A DNA stretch of 5,996 bases from Patescibacteria group bacterium. GTDB taxonomy: Bacteria; Patescibacteriota; Minisyncoccia; JAHIHE01. Location of the stretch: the NCBI GenBank assembly GCA_018899995.1, contig JAHIHE010000038.1, positions 1 to 5,996 of the forward strand, in the 5' to 3' direction. Each line of letters opens with the position of its first letter. Positions within the stretch are counted from its first letter, which is position 1. Below are positions 1 through 5,346 of the stretch, one piece after another. Under the pieces are notes generated by a model that saw only the letters and a list, made by a program, of their open reading frames with translations, was not told the DNA's origin and ran no database searches. Made by a program: the position numbers and the translations under genes.

Positions 1-72
1 AAAATTAAAAAATTTACACACGTTGTTGGTAACCCGCCATATTTAAACAAACAGAGTAGCTATATCAAATAA
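1..72 (+). CDS. 3' end of a DNA N6-adenine methyltransferase, apparently truncated
   Basis: Frame 1 is open from the left edge to a TAA at 70-72 and encodes 23 residues including VVGNPPYL. The NPPY tetrapeptide after a V-x-G lead is motif IV of amino-methyltransferases (Eco57I/TaqI/type I HsdM-like), which bind the target adenine and methylate its N6 from S-adenosylmethionine. In known members more than 60 residues normally follow motif IV, covering the rest of the catalytic fold and often the target-recognition domain. Here only nine residues follow the Tyr before the stop, and the DNA to 111 is AT-rich with no continuation resembling a methylase. The gene is therefore probably C-terminally truncated, split or decayed. 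A nuclease gene 39 bases downstream fits a restriction-modification context. The upstream part lies outside the window, so motif I cannot be checked. Confidence 0.6.
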   Translation, partial: KIKKFTHVVGNPPYLNKQSSYIK

Positions 73-111
73 ATATAAAAATTTAAAAATAATTAATTTA
101 AATAAAAAAAT

Positions 112-912
112 ATGACAAGACAAATTATTTCTTATACAGACGCTATTGCTACCGTTATAAAAACCAATAATGGGATAGCAACAACAAGACAAGTTTTAGA
201 TCAAATTTCTAAATTTCGTCCATTAACCGGAAAAACACCAGAAGCGACCATTTTATCGGAACTTGGAAGAAGTCGCAGGTTCGCAAAAATAGGAGTTGGG
301 GTTTGGACGTTAGCGGAAGACAAGAATAATTTCGGTGAAATTAATAATATTTCATTTCAAAAAGATTTAGACATTATATCAAATCAAAAAAAGATAAATA
401 CTGACGATAAAGAAATTGTTTTAAGCACAGAAAGGATACATGCTCAAATTCAGGGCATGTTGCTTGAGATAGGTAATGTCAATGGATTCCAGACTTATAC
501 TCCGAACAAAAATGCTACATTTAATAATAAACCACTTAAAATTTTATCTTCTTTAGAAGATATACCCAACTTTACTTATGAAAGAATAATTCGATCAGTC
601 AGATATATTGATGTTTTATGGTTTACGAATGACAAAGAACCTTTTCCTGTTTTTGCTTGGGAGGTCGAAAATTCCACAAACTTTAGAGACGGTTTAATAA
701 AATTTACCGAGCTTAATTTTTTCAAAACACACTTCTATTTTTTGGCGCCTGAAACTAAAATAAATAAATTCCAAGAAGAAATATCAAGGCCAATTTTTAA
801 GGAAATGAAAAAATCTTGCGATTTTTATTCAATGGAAAGAGTAAAACAATCTTATCAATCAACGCTTGAGAATGAAGAATTTAAAATTTTTAATTATGAT
901 CAAAAGATATAA
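112..912 (+). CDS. Restriction endonuclease-like protein: HARE-HTH-like winged helix plus PD-(D/E)XK nuclease
   Basis: A 266-residue soluble protein. Residues about 6-68 match the HARE-HTH pattern, with a GKTPEATI turn (40-47), a basic RSRRF stretch (53-57) and a closing GVGVWTL strand (61-67). That domain is known from bacterial restriction enzymes and eukaryotic ASXL/HB1 proteins and is thought to bind DNA. After a polar linker (about 70-105), residues 108-245 look like a nuclease: RYIDVLWF (164-171) gives D167, and PVFAWEVENSTNF (179-191) gives E184 and E186. The D-x16-E-x-E spacing equals that of BamHI (D94, E111, E113 from memory), where Glu replaces the usual catalytic Lys. I infer a type II endonuclease acting with the neighbouring methylase. 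The ATG at 112 has no Shine-Dalgarno site in its very AT-rich leader. The family could also be a nuclease-like regulator. The recognition site is unknown. Confidence 0.7.
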   Translation: MTRQIISYTDAIATVIKTNNGIATTRQVLDQISKFRPLTGKTPEATILSELGRSRRFAKIGVGVWTLAEDKNNFGEINNISFQKDLDIISNQKKINTDDKEIVLSTERIHAQIQGMLLEIGNVNGFQTYTPNKNATFNNKPLKILSSLEDIPNFTYERIIRSVRYIDVLWFTNDKEPFPVFAWEVENSTNFRDGLIKFTELNFFKTHFYFLAPETKINKFQEEISRPIFKEMKKSCDFYSMERVKQSYQSTLENEEFKIFNYDQKI

Positions 913-1228
913 AATAACTAAATTTAGGCCCATTTTATCTAAAGGGAGGCTAAAAAAGATTTGGCAACAATGCGCTTTCTACTTAAATTTTGAGAAAGAG
1001 TGGAAAAACTTTTTGGGTATTTGCGAAAATAATAAAATCGAAAGAACTCTTGCGTTAAATAACTTTTTAATTACAGAATTTTTAATAACTTATTGTGAGC
1101 TAAAACCAGAAATGTTAAATAGAATGAATTGTCATTGCGATCAAAGAAGTGGAGAAATAAAAATTCTCAACAAAAATTATAATAAATACAGGCAGTCCAT
1201 CAAAGAATTTTTGATGAATTTTATCTAA
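896..1228 (+). CDS. N-terminal part of a probable frame-shifted restriction-associated protein
   Basis: About 110 residues, mainly helical, with no domain I recognise. The frame is open from 845. Possible starts are TTG 866, ATG 872 and ATG 896; I chose 896 because it overlaps the upstream nuclease gene least (17 bases), but none has a clear ribosome binding site. The frame ends in TAA at 1226-1228. Adding one T to the five-T run at 1208-1212 would bypass that stop and run straight into the next gene through a clean segment reading KEFFDEFYLKICQYV. I therefore think this and the next frame are two halves of one protein of about 386-394 residues. As a stand-alone gene it would be an uncharacterised small protein translationally coupled to the nuclease. 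Confidence 0.5.
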   Translation: MIKRYKITKFRPILSKGRLKKIWQQCAFYLNFEKEWKNFLGICENNKIERTLALNNFLITEFLITYCELKPEMLNRMNCHCDQRSGEIKILNKNYNKYRQSIKEFLMNFI

Positions 1229-1260
1229 AGATATGCCAATATGTTTGTCATTTATACCAA

Positions 1261-2055
1261 GTGACTTTTTCCTACAGTAAAGATTTGGCCAAATTATCAA
1301 ATAAAATTCTTGTTTTGCCCGATGGCAAAGAAAGATTAAAACTACAAAATGATAATTTTATTAAAATACAGCCAAAAATTAAAGAAATTTTGGATTACGA
1401 AATAGGCCAGAAGGGTAAGGTGATAAGAGTAATATGGGTCGGAAGAAATTTACTAATAGAAACTACTTCTGATGTTGATGCGGAACATATTAACAAGCAA
1501 AAAACAAGATTTTCTATAAAGTCTATCGCGAATACCGGTACAGGAACATTAAAGAATTTAGGGGCGCGGCAAATTTTGAAATTTTTAGGCGTTGATTTTT
1601 CTCAACAATACAAAGAAATGTGGCAAAAATTAAGAGTTCATTTACATGAACGGAAGATTCCACAAGAAAAACTGAAAAAGAAAGTGCGAAGAAATCAAAA
1701 ACCATTAAAATGGGCAACGGAAAACGGAAGAAAATATCAAATTGAGTTAAACGAATTATGTTTTAATGCTTTCAACGCATTGTCATTAAAAAAGAAAATA
1801 GATTTTCTTAATTTTATTACCGACTGCAACGATAATGACCTGTATGTAATAATTGTCAATTCTGTTGATGTAATAATTTATAAACCGGTGGAAAAGAAGT
1901 TAAAAATTATAAAAAGTATTGAAGCAAAAAAAGATAAATTGACTGATGTAGGATACGCGATTTATGTTGATGGCAAACCGACTTATAGAGTTCAAACCAA
2001 TAACACTAATGGAATTGGTATAAGCGCATATTGCCAAAGAATTTTTTGGATATAG
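1261..2055 (+). CDS. Uncharacterised protein, possible second type II restriction endonuclease (C-terminal part)
   Basis: 264 residues from a GTG at 1261 to a TAG. The frame is actually open back to 1186 without an ATG, and no Shine-Dalgarno site precedes the GTG, so the written start is doubtful and the real N-terminus probably lies in the preceding frame. Residues 62-100 contain acidic positions (E67, D71, D73, E75) followed by a strand RFSIKS (83-88) and TGTLKNLG. This resembles the D...(x)-I-K strand seen in some divergent PD-(D/E)XK restriction enzymes, which is my inference. The C-terminus has YRVQ (242-245) and NGIGISAYCQRIFW (250-263), a compact closing motif I have the impression of from restriction-type nucleases but cannot assign to a named family. 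Position directly behind a nuclease and a methylase remnant supports a defence role. It is Lys-rich and cytoplasmic, with no membrane segment. Confidence 0.6.
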   Translation: MTFSYSKDLAKLSNKILVLPDGKERLKLQNDNFIKIQPKIKEILDYEIGQKGKVIRVIWVGRNLLIETTSDVDAEHINKQKTRFSIKSIANTGTGTLKNLGARQILKFLGVDFSQQYKEMWQKLRVHLHERKIPQEKLKKKVRRNQKPLKWATENGRKYQIELNELCFNAFNALSLKKKIDFLNFITDCNDNDLYVIIVNSVDVIIYKPVEKKLKIIKSIEAKKDKLTDVGYAIYVDGKPTYRVQTNNTNGIGISAYCQRIFWI

Positions 2056-2066
2056 TAATAAACCAC

Positions 2067-2081
2067 TGAGGTTAAACCTCA
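2067..2081. promoter_or_regulatory. 15-base palindrome upstream of membrane protein gene
   Basis: TGAGGTT-A-AACCTCA is a perfect 7+7 dyad around one central A. It lies 11 bases after the stop of the upstream gene and 9 bases before the ATG at 2091. It could be an operator. As RNA it could form a 5-bp stem with a TTAAA loop that would bury the GAGG at 2068-2071. No T run follows, so it is not an intrinsic terminator. The function is inferred only from symmetry and position. Confidence 0.35.
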
Positions 2082-2090
2082 ATAGAATGA

Positions 2091-2504
2091 ATGGTAAAGC
2101 CAATAAACAAAGAAGAGAATAAAATAGTTTGCGAAATAATTTTAAATGACTTAAAATACCTTTCAGCAGGCTTTTATTTTTTAACTGGTTTTTTTACAAC
2201 TGGCGCAGAAACAGCTAATCAATTACTGGACAATATAATCAAATTATATTTAAAAAGCATCCCCTGGATAAAATTAATGAGTTACCTAAATACAATTGGA
2301 TTAGCTTGCAATTTTGCTGGCACACTTTTAGTCGCCTTTTACATAAGTAAAGACCCAAATGAGTGGGTAGAGAGTGAAGATAGGATGAAACCCGGGGAAA
2401 AAAGGTATGCCTTGCTTATTAAACACCCTTGCTTTTTAAAAGTTGGAATTTTTTTAATAGTTGTGGGTTTTCTTCTCAGTTTAATTGATAGTCTGTTAAA
2501 ATAG
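2091..2504 (+). CDS. Small uncharacterised membrane protein
   Basis: 137 residues, no family recognised. A polar N-terminus (1-20) precedes a moderately hydrophobic stretch (22-37, possibly a membrane segment), a clear membrane helix at about 64-85 and another at 115-136. Between the two strong helices lies a charged loop (86-113) with DPNEWVESEDRMKPGEK, possibly a small extramembrane domain. The architecture of two closing helices around a short polar loop recurs in small bacterial membrane proteins of unknown role. It is 35 bases behind the probable restriction gene, with the palindrome in between, and shares its AT-rich composition, so it was probably acquired with the cassette. A role as a membrane effector or a passenger is open. 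The ATG at 2091 has no good ribosome binding site. A second ATG at 2087 gives only an 11-codon frame. Confidence 0.65.
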   Translation: MVKPINKEENKIVCEIILNDLKYLSAGFYFLTGFFTTGAETANQLLDNIIKLYLKSIPWIKLMSYLNTIGLACNFAGTLLVAFYISKDPNEWVESEDRMKPGEKRYALLIKHPCFLKVGIFLIVVGFLLSLIDSLLK

Positions 2505-2624
2505 CGAAAAAGGATGTGGGCAAGTTTTATATTCATTACCCATAGTTTCGAATTCGGAATGTAAATATACTCGTTTTGTCGCCGGAAAATGATTTTAACG
2601 CCGTTTCATAGGCCGGAAAAATTT

Positions 2625-2629
2625 AGGAA
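2625..2629 (+). promoter_or_regulatory. Ribosome binding site deciding the DUF3175 start
   Basis: AGGAA ends seven bases before the ATG at 2637. It supports that start over the ATG at 2589, which would add 16 residues that do not look like the family and has no Shine-Dalgarno site. Confidence 0.6.
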
Positions 2630-2636
2630 TTTTAAA

Positions 2637-2927
2637 ATGAGCAAAATAAAGAAGGGAAAAATTAATCCTAAAAACTGGTCCGACTATGTGACCAAACACA
2701 GTTTTGCCATGGAGTTGGAAAAGAACATTTTTACTTGGGACGACCCGAAGAAAATCGCTCAATCGCTAAAAAAATCAGCCACAGAGAGTTTGCGCCGGAA
2801 AGGAACAACATTTCAATCGGCAATGTCAATGCTTAATTTTTACATCAATCGCGCCGGTAAAAATTTAAAACCGGCGAGAAGACGAATTTTGGAGCAAGCG
2901 AAAACAGAACTGCGAAAATTATTTTAA
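2637..2927 (+). CDS. DUF3175 family protein
   Basis: 96 residues, close to the usual length of this family. The match to the DUF3175 pattern as I know it runs almost end to end: NWSDYVTKHSFAMELE near the N-terminus, FTWDDPKKIAQSLKKSA in the middle, and SAMSMLNFYINRAGKNL followed by a basic ARRRILEQAKTELRKLF helix at the end. The protein is small, basic and mostly helical, has no membrane segment, and is presumably cytoplasmic. The family's biochemical role is unknown to me. Such proteins are scattered through proteobacteria and other phyla, which suggests frequent transfer. It appears to be a single gene, 132 bases after the membrane protein and followed by a 319-base gap without a clear gene. 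Its codon use is more GC-rich than the cassette to its left. Confidence 0.85.
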   Translation: MSKIKKGKINPKNWSDYVTKHSFAMELEKNIFTWDDPKKIAQSLKKSATESLRRKGTTFQSAMSMLNFYINRAGKNLKPARRRILEQAKTELRKLF

Positions 2928-2945
2928 ACCCTGTAAATTTTTGCG

Positions 2946-3119
2946 ATGGATGCATTTAAAAAACTATACAAAGAACTCAGGAAAAAATATGGAAGTTCGG
3001 AAAAAATAAAAAGGGTCAGCGTGAGGGCGCCATTTTTGTTTATAATAAGCCAAAAAACCGCAAAAAAGGTTTACCCCGTTAGAAGTCCAAACCAGTGTTT
3101 TCAAATATCCGGGATGTAA
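2946..3119 (+). pseudogene. Possible gene remnant or 57-codon small protein
   Basis: ATG to TAA, 57 codons. The first 17 residues (MDAFKKLYKELRKKYGS) look like a genuine amphipathic protein start and remind me weakly of the N-termini of HhH-GPD/endonuclease III-like proteins in Parcubacteria. The remainder runs through the left arm of the inverted repeat (KVYPVRSP is repeat-encoded) and stops. That pattern fits a 5' gene remnant cut by a repeat insertion. There is no Shine-Dalgarno site. It may equally be a chance frame. Confidence 0.2.
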
Positions 3120-3185
3120 AGCGAAGCGGCTTTGCCTTATAGTCAAATTTAATAGAGAGAATAATTTAAAGACTTCTAACGGGGT
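3073..3185. repeat. 15-bp inverted repeat pair, 83 bases apart
   Basis: ACCCCGTTAGAAGTC at 3073-3087 is the exact reverse complement of GACTTCTAACGGGGT at 3171-3185. Two mismatched positions and then two further pairs extend the arms outward. In addition GGTTTAC occurs in direct orientation at 3068-3074 and 3183-3189. Chance is unlikely for a 15-base match in so short a gap. It could be a REP-like or MITE-like intergenic element; I recall repeats containing CTAACGGGGT in Parcubacteria contigs, but this rests on memory. No transposase lies nearby. Confidence 0.65.
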
Positions 3186-3213
3186 TTACAAAGCGCATAA
3201 AATATGATATTAT
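3185..3213 (+). promoter_or_regulatory. Sigma70-type promoter for the 536-residue membrane protein
   Basis: TTTACA at 3185-3190 and TATTAT at 3208-3213 are separated by exactly 17 bases, each one mismatch from consensus. Transcription would start near 3220, giving a leader of about 27 bases before the ATG at 3247. The first base of the -35 box is the last base of the inverted repeat's right arm, and the box lies within its extended match. Confidence 0.6.
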
Positions 3214-3246
3214 TCCAAAATTAGAAGGCATTTTAAAGTTAATTTT

Positions 3247-4857
3247 ATGGGTAATAACGGCGCCAACTTAAGAGAACCGTTTTTGCAGTTTGTCGCGAAA
3301 CTGAAAGATATCAGCGGGGAATTGGCGGTTAAGAGCGAAGATAGGATAAAAGTCAGCTATATCGCGAGCTCGCTTTCTTTTTGGTACGAAAAAATAAGAA
3401 ACACAGTTGATTATAAAGACGAGCATTTATTGCGCAAATACGCCACCGAGCGAATTTTAAATCGCCTTGTTTTTATTGAGAAAAAGGAGAAAAACTTAGC
3501 AGAGTCGCTGATAACGGAACTCATCCGGGGAAAATATTTTCCCAACGACACACTCGGCGTTTTTAAGATTCGGGAAACCGACGAAGTTATCGGAAAATAT
3601 TTGTTTCTTTTGAAAAAATTAAATTTGGACGGCGCCGCGAAAAAATCGGACAAAAAAATAATATCCTGGCTTTTTGGAATGGCGGCGTACGAAATTGAGA
3701 GAAAATTAATCCCGTCTTTCCACGAAGAAAAAGAGGCGCTGGCTGAATTTATGTATAACACGATTAAAAAAGACATTTCAATACTTAACGACATAGGCGA
3801 GCGGCAAAAAATCACCCAATTGTATCTGGCGATTATCCGCGCGATCTTGAAAGCCGACCACTCAATACTCTCTTTTTATCTACTCAAGGCGCATTGGCCC
3901 GACTGGTTTGAAGAAAATTGGCGAGAAACCGCGGATGAATTTGCCAAGAACGTTTTTTCCCTGAAAAGGGCGATTGAGGGCGAAATCAGCCATCCGATAG
4001 GCGATAAACTGCTCAGGTTCTGCAAGCGGCGGGCAGTGGCTTATTTTATAATCTTTGACATGGTCTCCAATAATTTATCCGGCGTCGTTGGAAAAATATC
4101 CTCGGCAAAGCTTTCTTTTTTGGAAGATGTCCAAGACGCGTGCCTTGAGCGGTATAAAAAAGCGCGCGGGACGCTTTCAACAAGTTTTATACGCAGCGTT
4201 ATTTACATTTTTATCACCAAGACAATTTTGGCTTTCGTGTTTGAAATTCCGTATGAACTGGCGACGGCCGCTAAAATTAATTATACTTCGTTGAGCATCA
4301 ATGTTGCGTTTCACCCCACTTTGATGTATTTAGCCGGATCTTCAATTAAGCTGCCAACCGAAAAAAACACGGGGCAGATTATCAGGGAGATTGAATACAT
4401 AATTTATCAAAAAAAGCACGACACGCCGCCGTATCCGACAAAATTTTCCCTCGGCTCGCAGATTTTCGGCACGATATTTTCGGTTTTCTATCTCGTGATG
4501 TTCGCGGTAACTTTCGGCGCGATAATTTTTATTCTGGATGAGCTGAAATTTAATGTCGTAAGCGGAGCGCTTTTCATATTTTTTATAAGCGTGGTGAGCT
4601 TTTTCGCGCTGAAAATCAGCCAGCCGGTCCGCGAACTGAATGTCATTGACAAAAAAGATAATTTTTTTGGCGTGATGCTTGATTTCTTTTCCATTCCGAT
4701 TATCAATTTGGGCCGCTGGATGTCCGAACGATTTTCCCAGGTCAATGTGTTTGTTTTCGCGCTGGATTTTATCATTGAAGCGCCGTTCAAATCGTTTGTG
4801 AAAATTTTTGACGACTGGATTAAGTTTTTGAAAGAAAAAAAAGAAGAAATAATGTAA
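3247..4857 (+). CDS. Uncharacterised membrane protein of a type seen in candidate phyla bacteria
   Basis: 536 residues. The first 300 or so are soluble-looking, helical and charged, without a recognised domain or catalytic motif. The C-terminal third is membrane-associated: segments at about 314-333 (SVIYIFITKTILAFVFEIPY), 405-430 and 437-455, with a possible re-entrant stretch at 350-365. A conserved-looking tail follows: QPVRELNVIDKKDNFFG (459-475), then FSIPIINLGRWMSERFSQVN (481-500), VFVFALDFIIEAPFKSFV and the closing DDWIKFLKEKKEEI. I associate this tail with a conserved hypothetical family of Patescibacteria, from memory. There is no signal peptide. It is preceded by a good promoter and appears monocistronic. 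The ATG has no close Shine-Dalgarno site; AGAAGG at 3223-3228 is too distant. GC is clearly higher than in the cassette. A role in the cell envelope is only a guess. Confidence 0.8.
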   Translation: MGNNGANLREPFLQFVAKLKDISGELAVKSEDRIKVSYIASSLSFWYEKIRNTVDYKDEHLLRKYATERILNRLVFIEKKEKNLAESLITELIRGKYFPNDTLGVFKIRETDEVIGKYLFLLKKLNLDGAAKKSDKKIISWLFGMAAYEIERKLIPSFHEEKEALAEFMYNTIKKDISILNDIGERQKITQLYLAIIRAILKADHSILSFYLLKAHWPDWFEENWRETADEFAKNVFSLKRAIEGEISHPIGDKLLRFCKRRAVAYFIIFDMVSNNLSGVVGKISSAKLSFLEDVQDACLERYKKARGTLSTSFIRSVIYIFITKTILAFVFEIPYELATAAKINYTSLSINVAFHPTLMYLAGSSIKLPTEKNTGQIIREIEYIIYQKKHDTPPYPTKFSLGSQIFGTIFSVFYLVMFAVTFGAIIFILDELKFNVVSGALFIFFISVVSFFALKISQPVRELNVIDKKDNFFGVMLDFFSIPIINLGRWMSERFSQVNVFVFALDFIIEAPFKSFVKIFDDWIKFLKEKKEEIM

Positions 4858-4906
4858 AATTAAGTCCGCGTTTGCATTTACCGCGCGCAATGAGTTAAAA
4901 TAGAGG

Positions 4907-4912
4907 TATAAT
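4907..4912 (+). promoter_or_regulatory. -10 box upstream of the SHOCT gene
   Basis: TATAAT is a perfect -10 hexamer 27 bases before the ATG at 4940. Nothing at the expected -35 position (about 4884-4889) resembles TTGACA. An alternative pair is TTGCAT at 4872-4877 and TAAAAT at 4896-4901 with an 18-base spacer. Either would make the SHOCT gene independent of the membrane protein gene before it. Confidence 0.45.
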
Positions 4913-4939
4913 AATTAAATCAATGGAAAGGAAGATACT

Positions 4940-5200
4940 ATGTACAATATAATGGGAAATATCGGAGATACGATGGCTTACGGCGTCGGAGTGGGCGGAG
5001 CGTTTTTGCTTTTTGGTTGGCTGATAATGATTGTTTTCTGGATTATCGTCGTTTTGGGAGCTATCGCCTTGATTAAGTGGCTGATAAAAGAGTTAAAAGG
5101 CGGCGACGCGGGCAAGGCGCTGGATATATTGAAAGAAAGATACGCCAAAGGAGAAATTTCAAAAGAAGAGTACGATGCGAAAAAGAAGGACTTAATGTAA
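4940..5200 (+). CDS. Small membrane-anchored SHOCT domain protein
   Basis: 86 residues. A Gly-rich N-terminus (5-20) leads into one long hydrophobic segment at about 20-47, long enough for one or two tight membrane helices. A short linker (KELKGGDAGK) precedes a C-terminal SHOCT domain at 57-84, with the family hallmarks LDILKERYAKGEISKEEYDAKK. SHOCT domains are short helical modules found at protein C-termini and proposed to mediate oligomerisation; a precise function is not known. The start is well supported: AAAGGAAG at 4927-4934 contains AGGA ending seven bases before the ATG, and a TATAAT box lies upstream. The gene ends just before a strong terminator, so it is probably transcribed alone. 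Confidence 0.88.
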   Translation: MYNIMGNIGDTMAYGVGVGGAFLLFGWLIMIVFWIIVVLGAIALIKWLIKELKGGDAGKALDILKERYAKGEISKEEYDAKKKDLM

Positions 5201-5221
5201 AACGAAGGCGTTTCCAAGACC

Positions 5222-5255
5222 AAAAAACCGCCGGCTCTGCGCCAGCGGTTTTTTT
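5222..5255. terminator. Bidirectional intrinsic terminator between convergent genes
   Basis: AAAAAACCGC at 5222-5231 pairs with GCGGTTTTTT at 5245-5254 (10 bp). Inside, after one C/A mismatch, GGC (5233-5235) pairs with GCC (5241-5243) around a 5-base TCTGC loop. A seven-T run (5249-5255) serves the + strand and the A run serves the minus strand. It lies 21 bases after the SHOCT stop and serves both that gene and the CcdA-like gene converging on it. Confidence 0.9.
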
Positions 5256-5275
5256 ATTGGGTTGGTTAAAAAAAT

Positions 5276-5346
5276 TTATGATTTAAGCTTGGCAATTTCC
5301 GCGACCAGCTGTTCGTTGCGTATTGCCATATTTGGGTCTATGTTTA
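5276..5346 (-). other. Out-of-frame C-terminal tail of the CcdA-like gene
   Basis: Downstream of the CcdA-like stop, another minus-strand frame reads VNIDPNMAIRNEQLVAEIAK and then LKS before a TAA at 5278-5276. It is GC-richer and more protein-like than a spacer, and ends 20 bases before the terminator. Adding one A to the A run at 5348-5352 (T run on the coding strand) would join it to the main frame. It is probably the native C-terminus, lost by a one-base deficit. Confidence 0.4.

Larger units (their letters stand above)
2928..3246. other. 319-base gap without a clear gene: remnant, repeat pair and promoter
   Basis: Apart from a doubtful 57-codon frame at 2946-3119, the gap holds a 15-bp inverted repeat pair, a small hairpin-forming stretch at 3118-3133 (AAAGC...GCTTT around a 6-base loop), and the promoter of the next gene. 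No terminator with a T run follows the DUF3175 gene, and I see no tRNA-like cloverleaf. Confidence 0.6.

Noticed and set aside
1232..1279. Short frame MPICLSFIPSDFFLQ in the third frame between the two restriction-type frames
   Set aside because: Only 15 codons and no ribosome binding site; the continuous reading through frame 1 explains this stretch better.
2549..2556. CGAATTCG 8-base palindrome
   Set aside because: Short enough to occur by chance; no spacing to a promoter suggests an operator.
2566..2571. TATACT as a -10 box for the DUF3175 gene
   Set aside because: No acceptable -35 hexamer at 16-18 bases upstream, so a promoter cannot be supported.
2964..3146. 60-codon minus-strand frame in the intergenic gap
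   Set aside because: Crosses the left inverted repeat arm, has no start signals and does not look like a protein.
3073..3185. CRISPR-like reading of the repeated motif
   Set aside because: Only two copies, in inverted orientation, and no cas gene in the window.
3411..3815. 134-codon minus-strand frame
   Set aside because: Antisense shadow of the strongly coding + strand gene, rich in Ser and Phe as expected from reversed Lys/Glu codons.
4342..4890. 182-codon minus-strand frame opposite the membrane protein gene
   Set aside because: Its His/Lys/Arg-rich, low-complexity translation is the antisense shadow of the 536-residue gene; no promoter or ribosome binding site.
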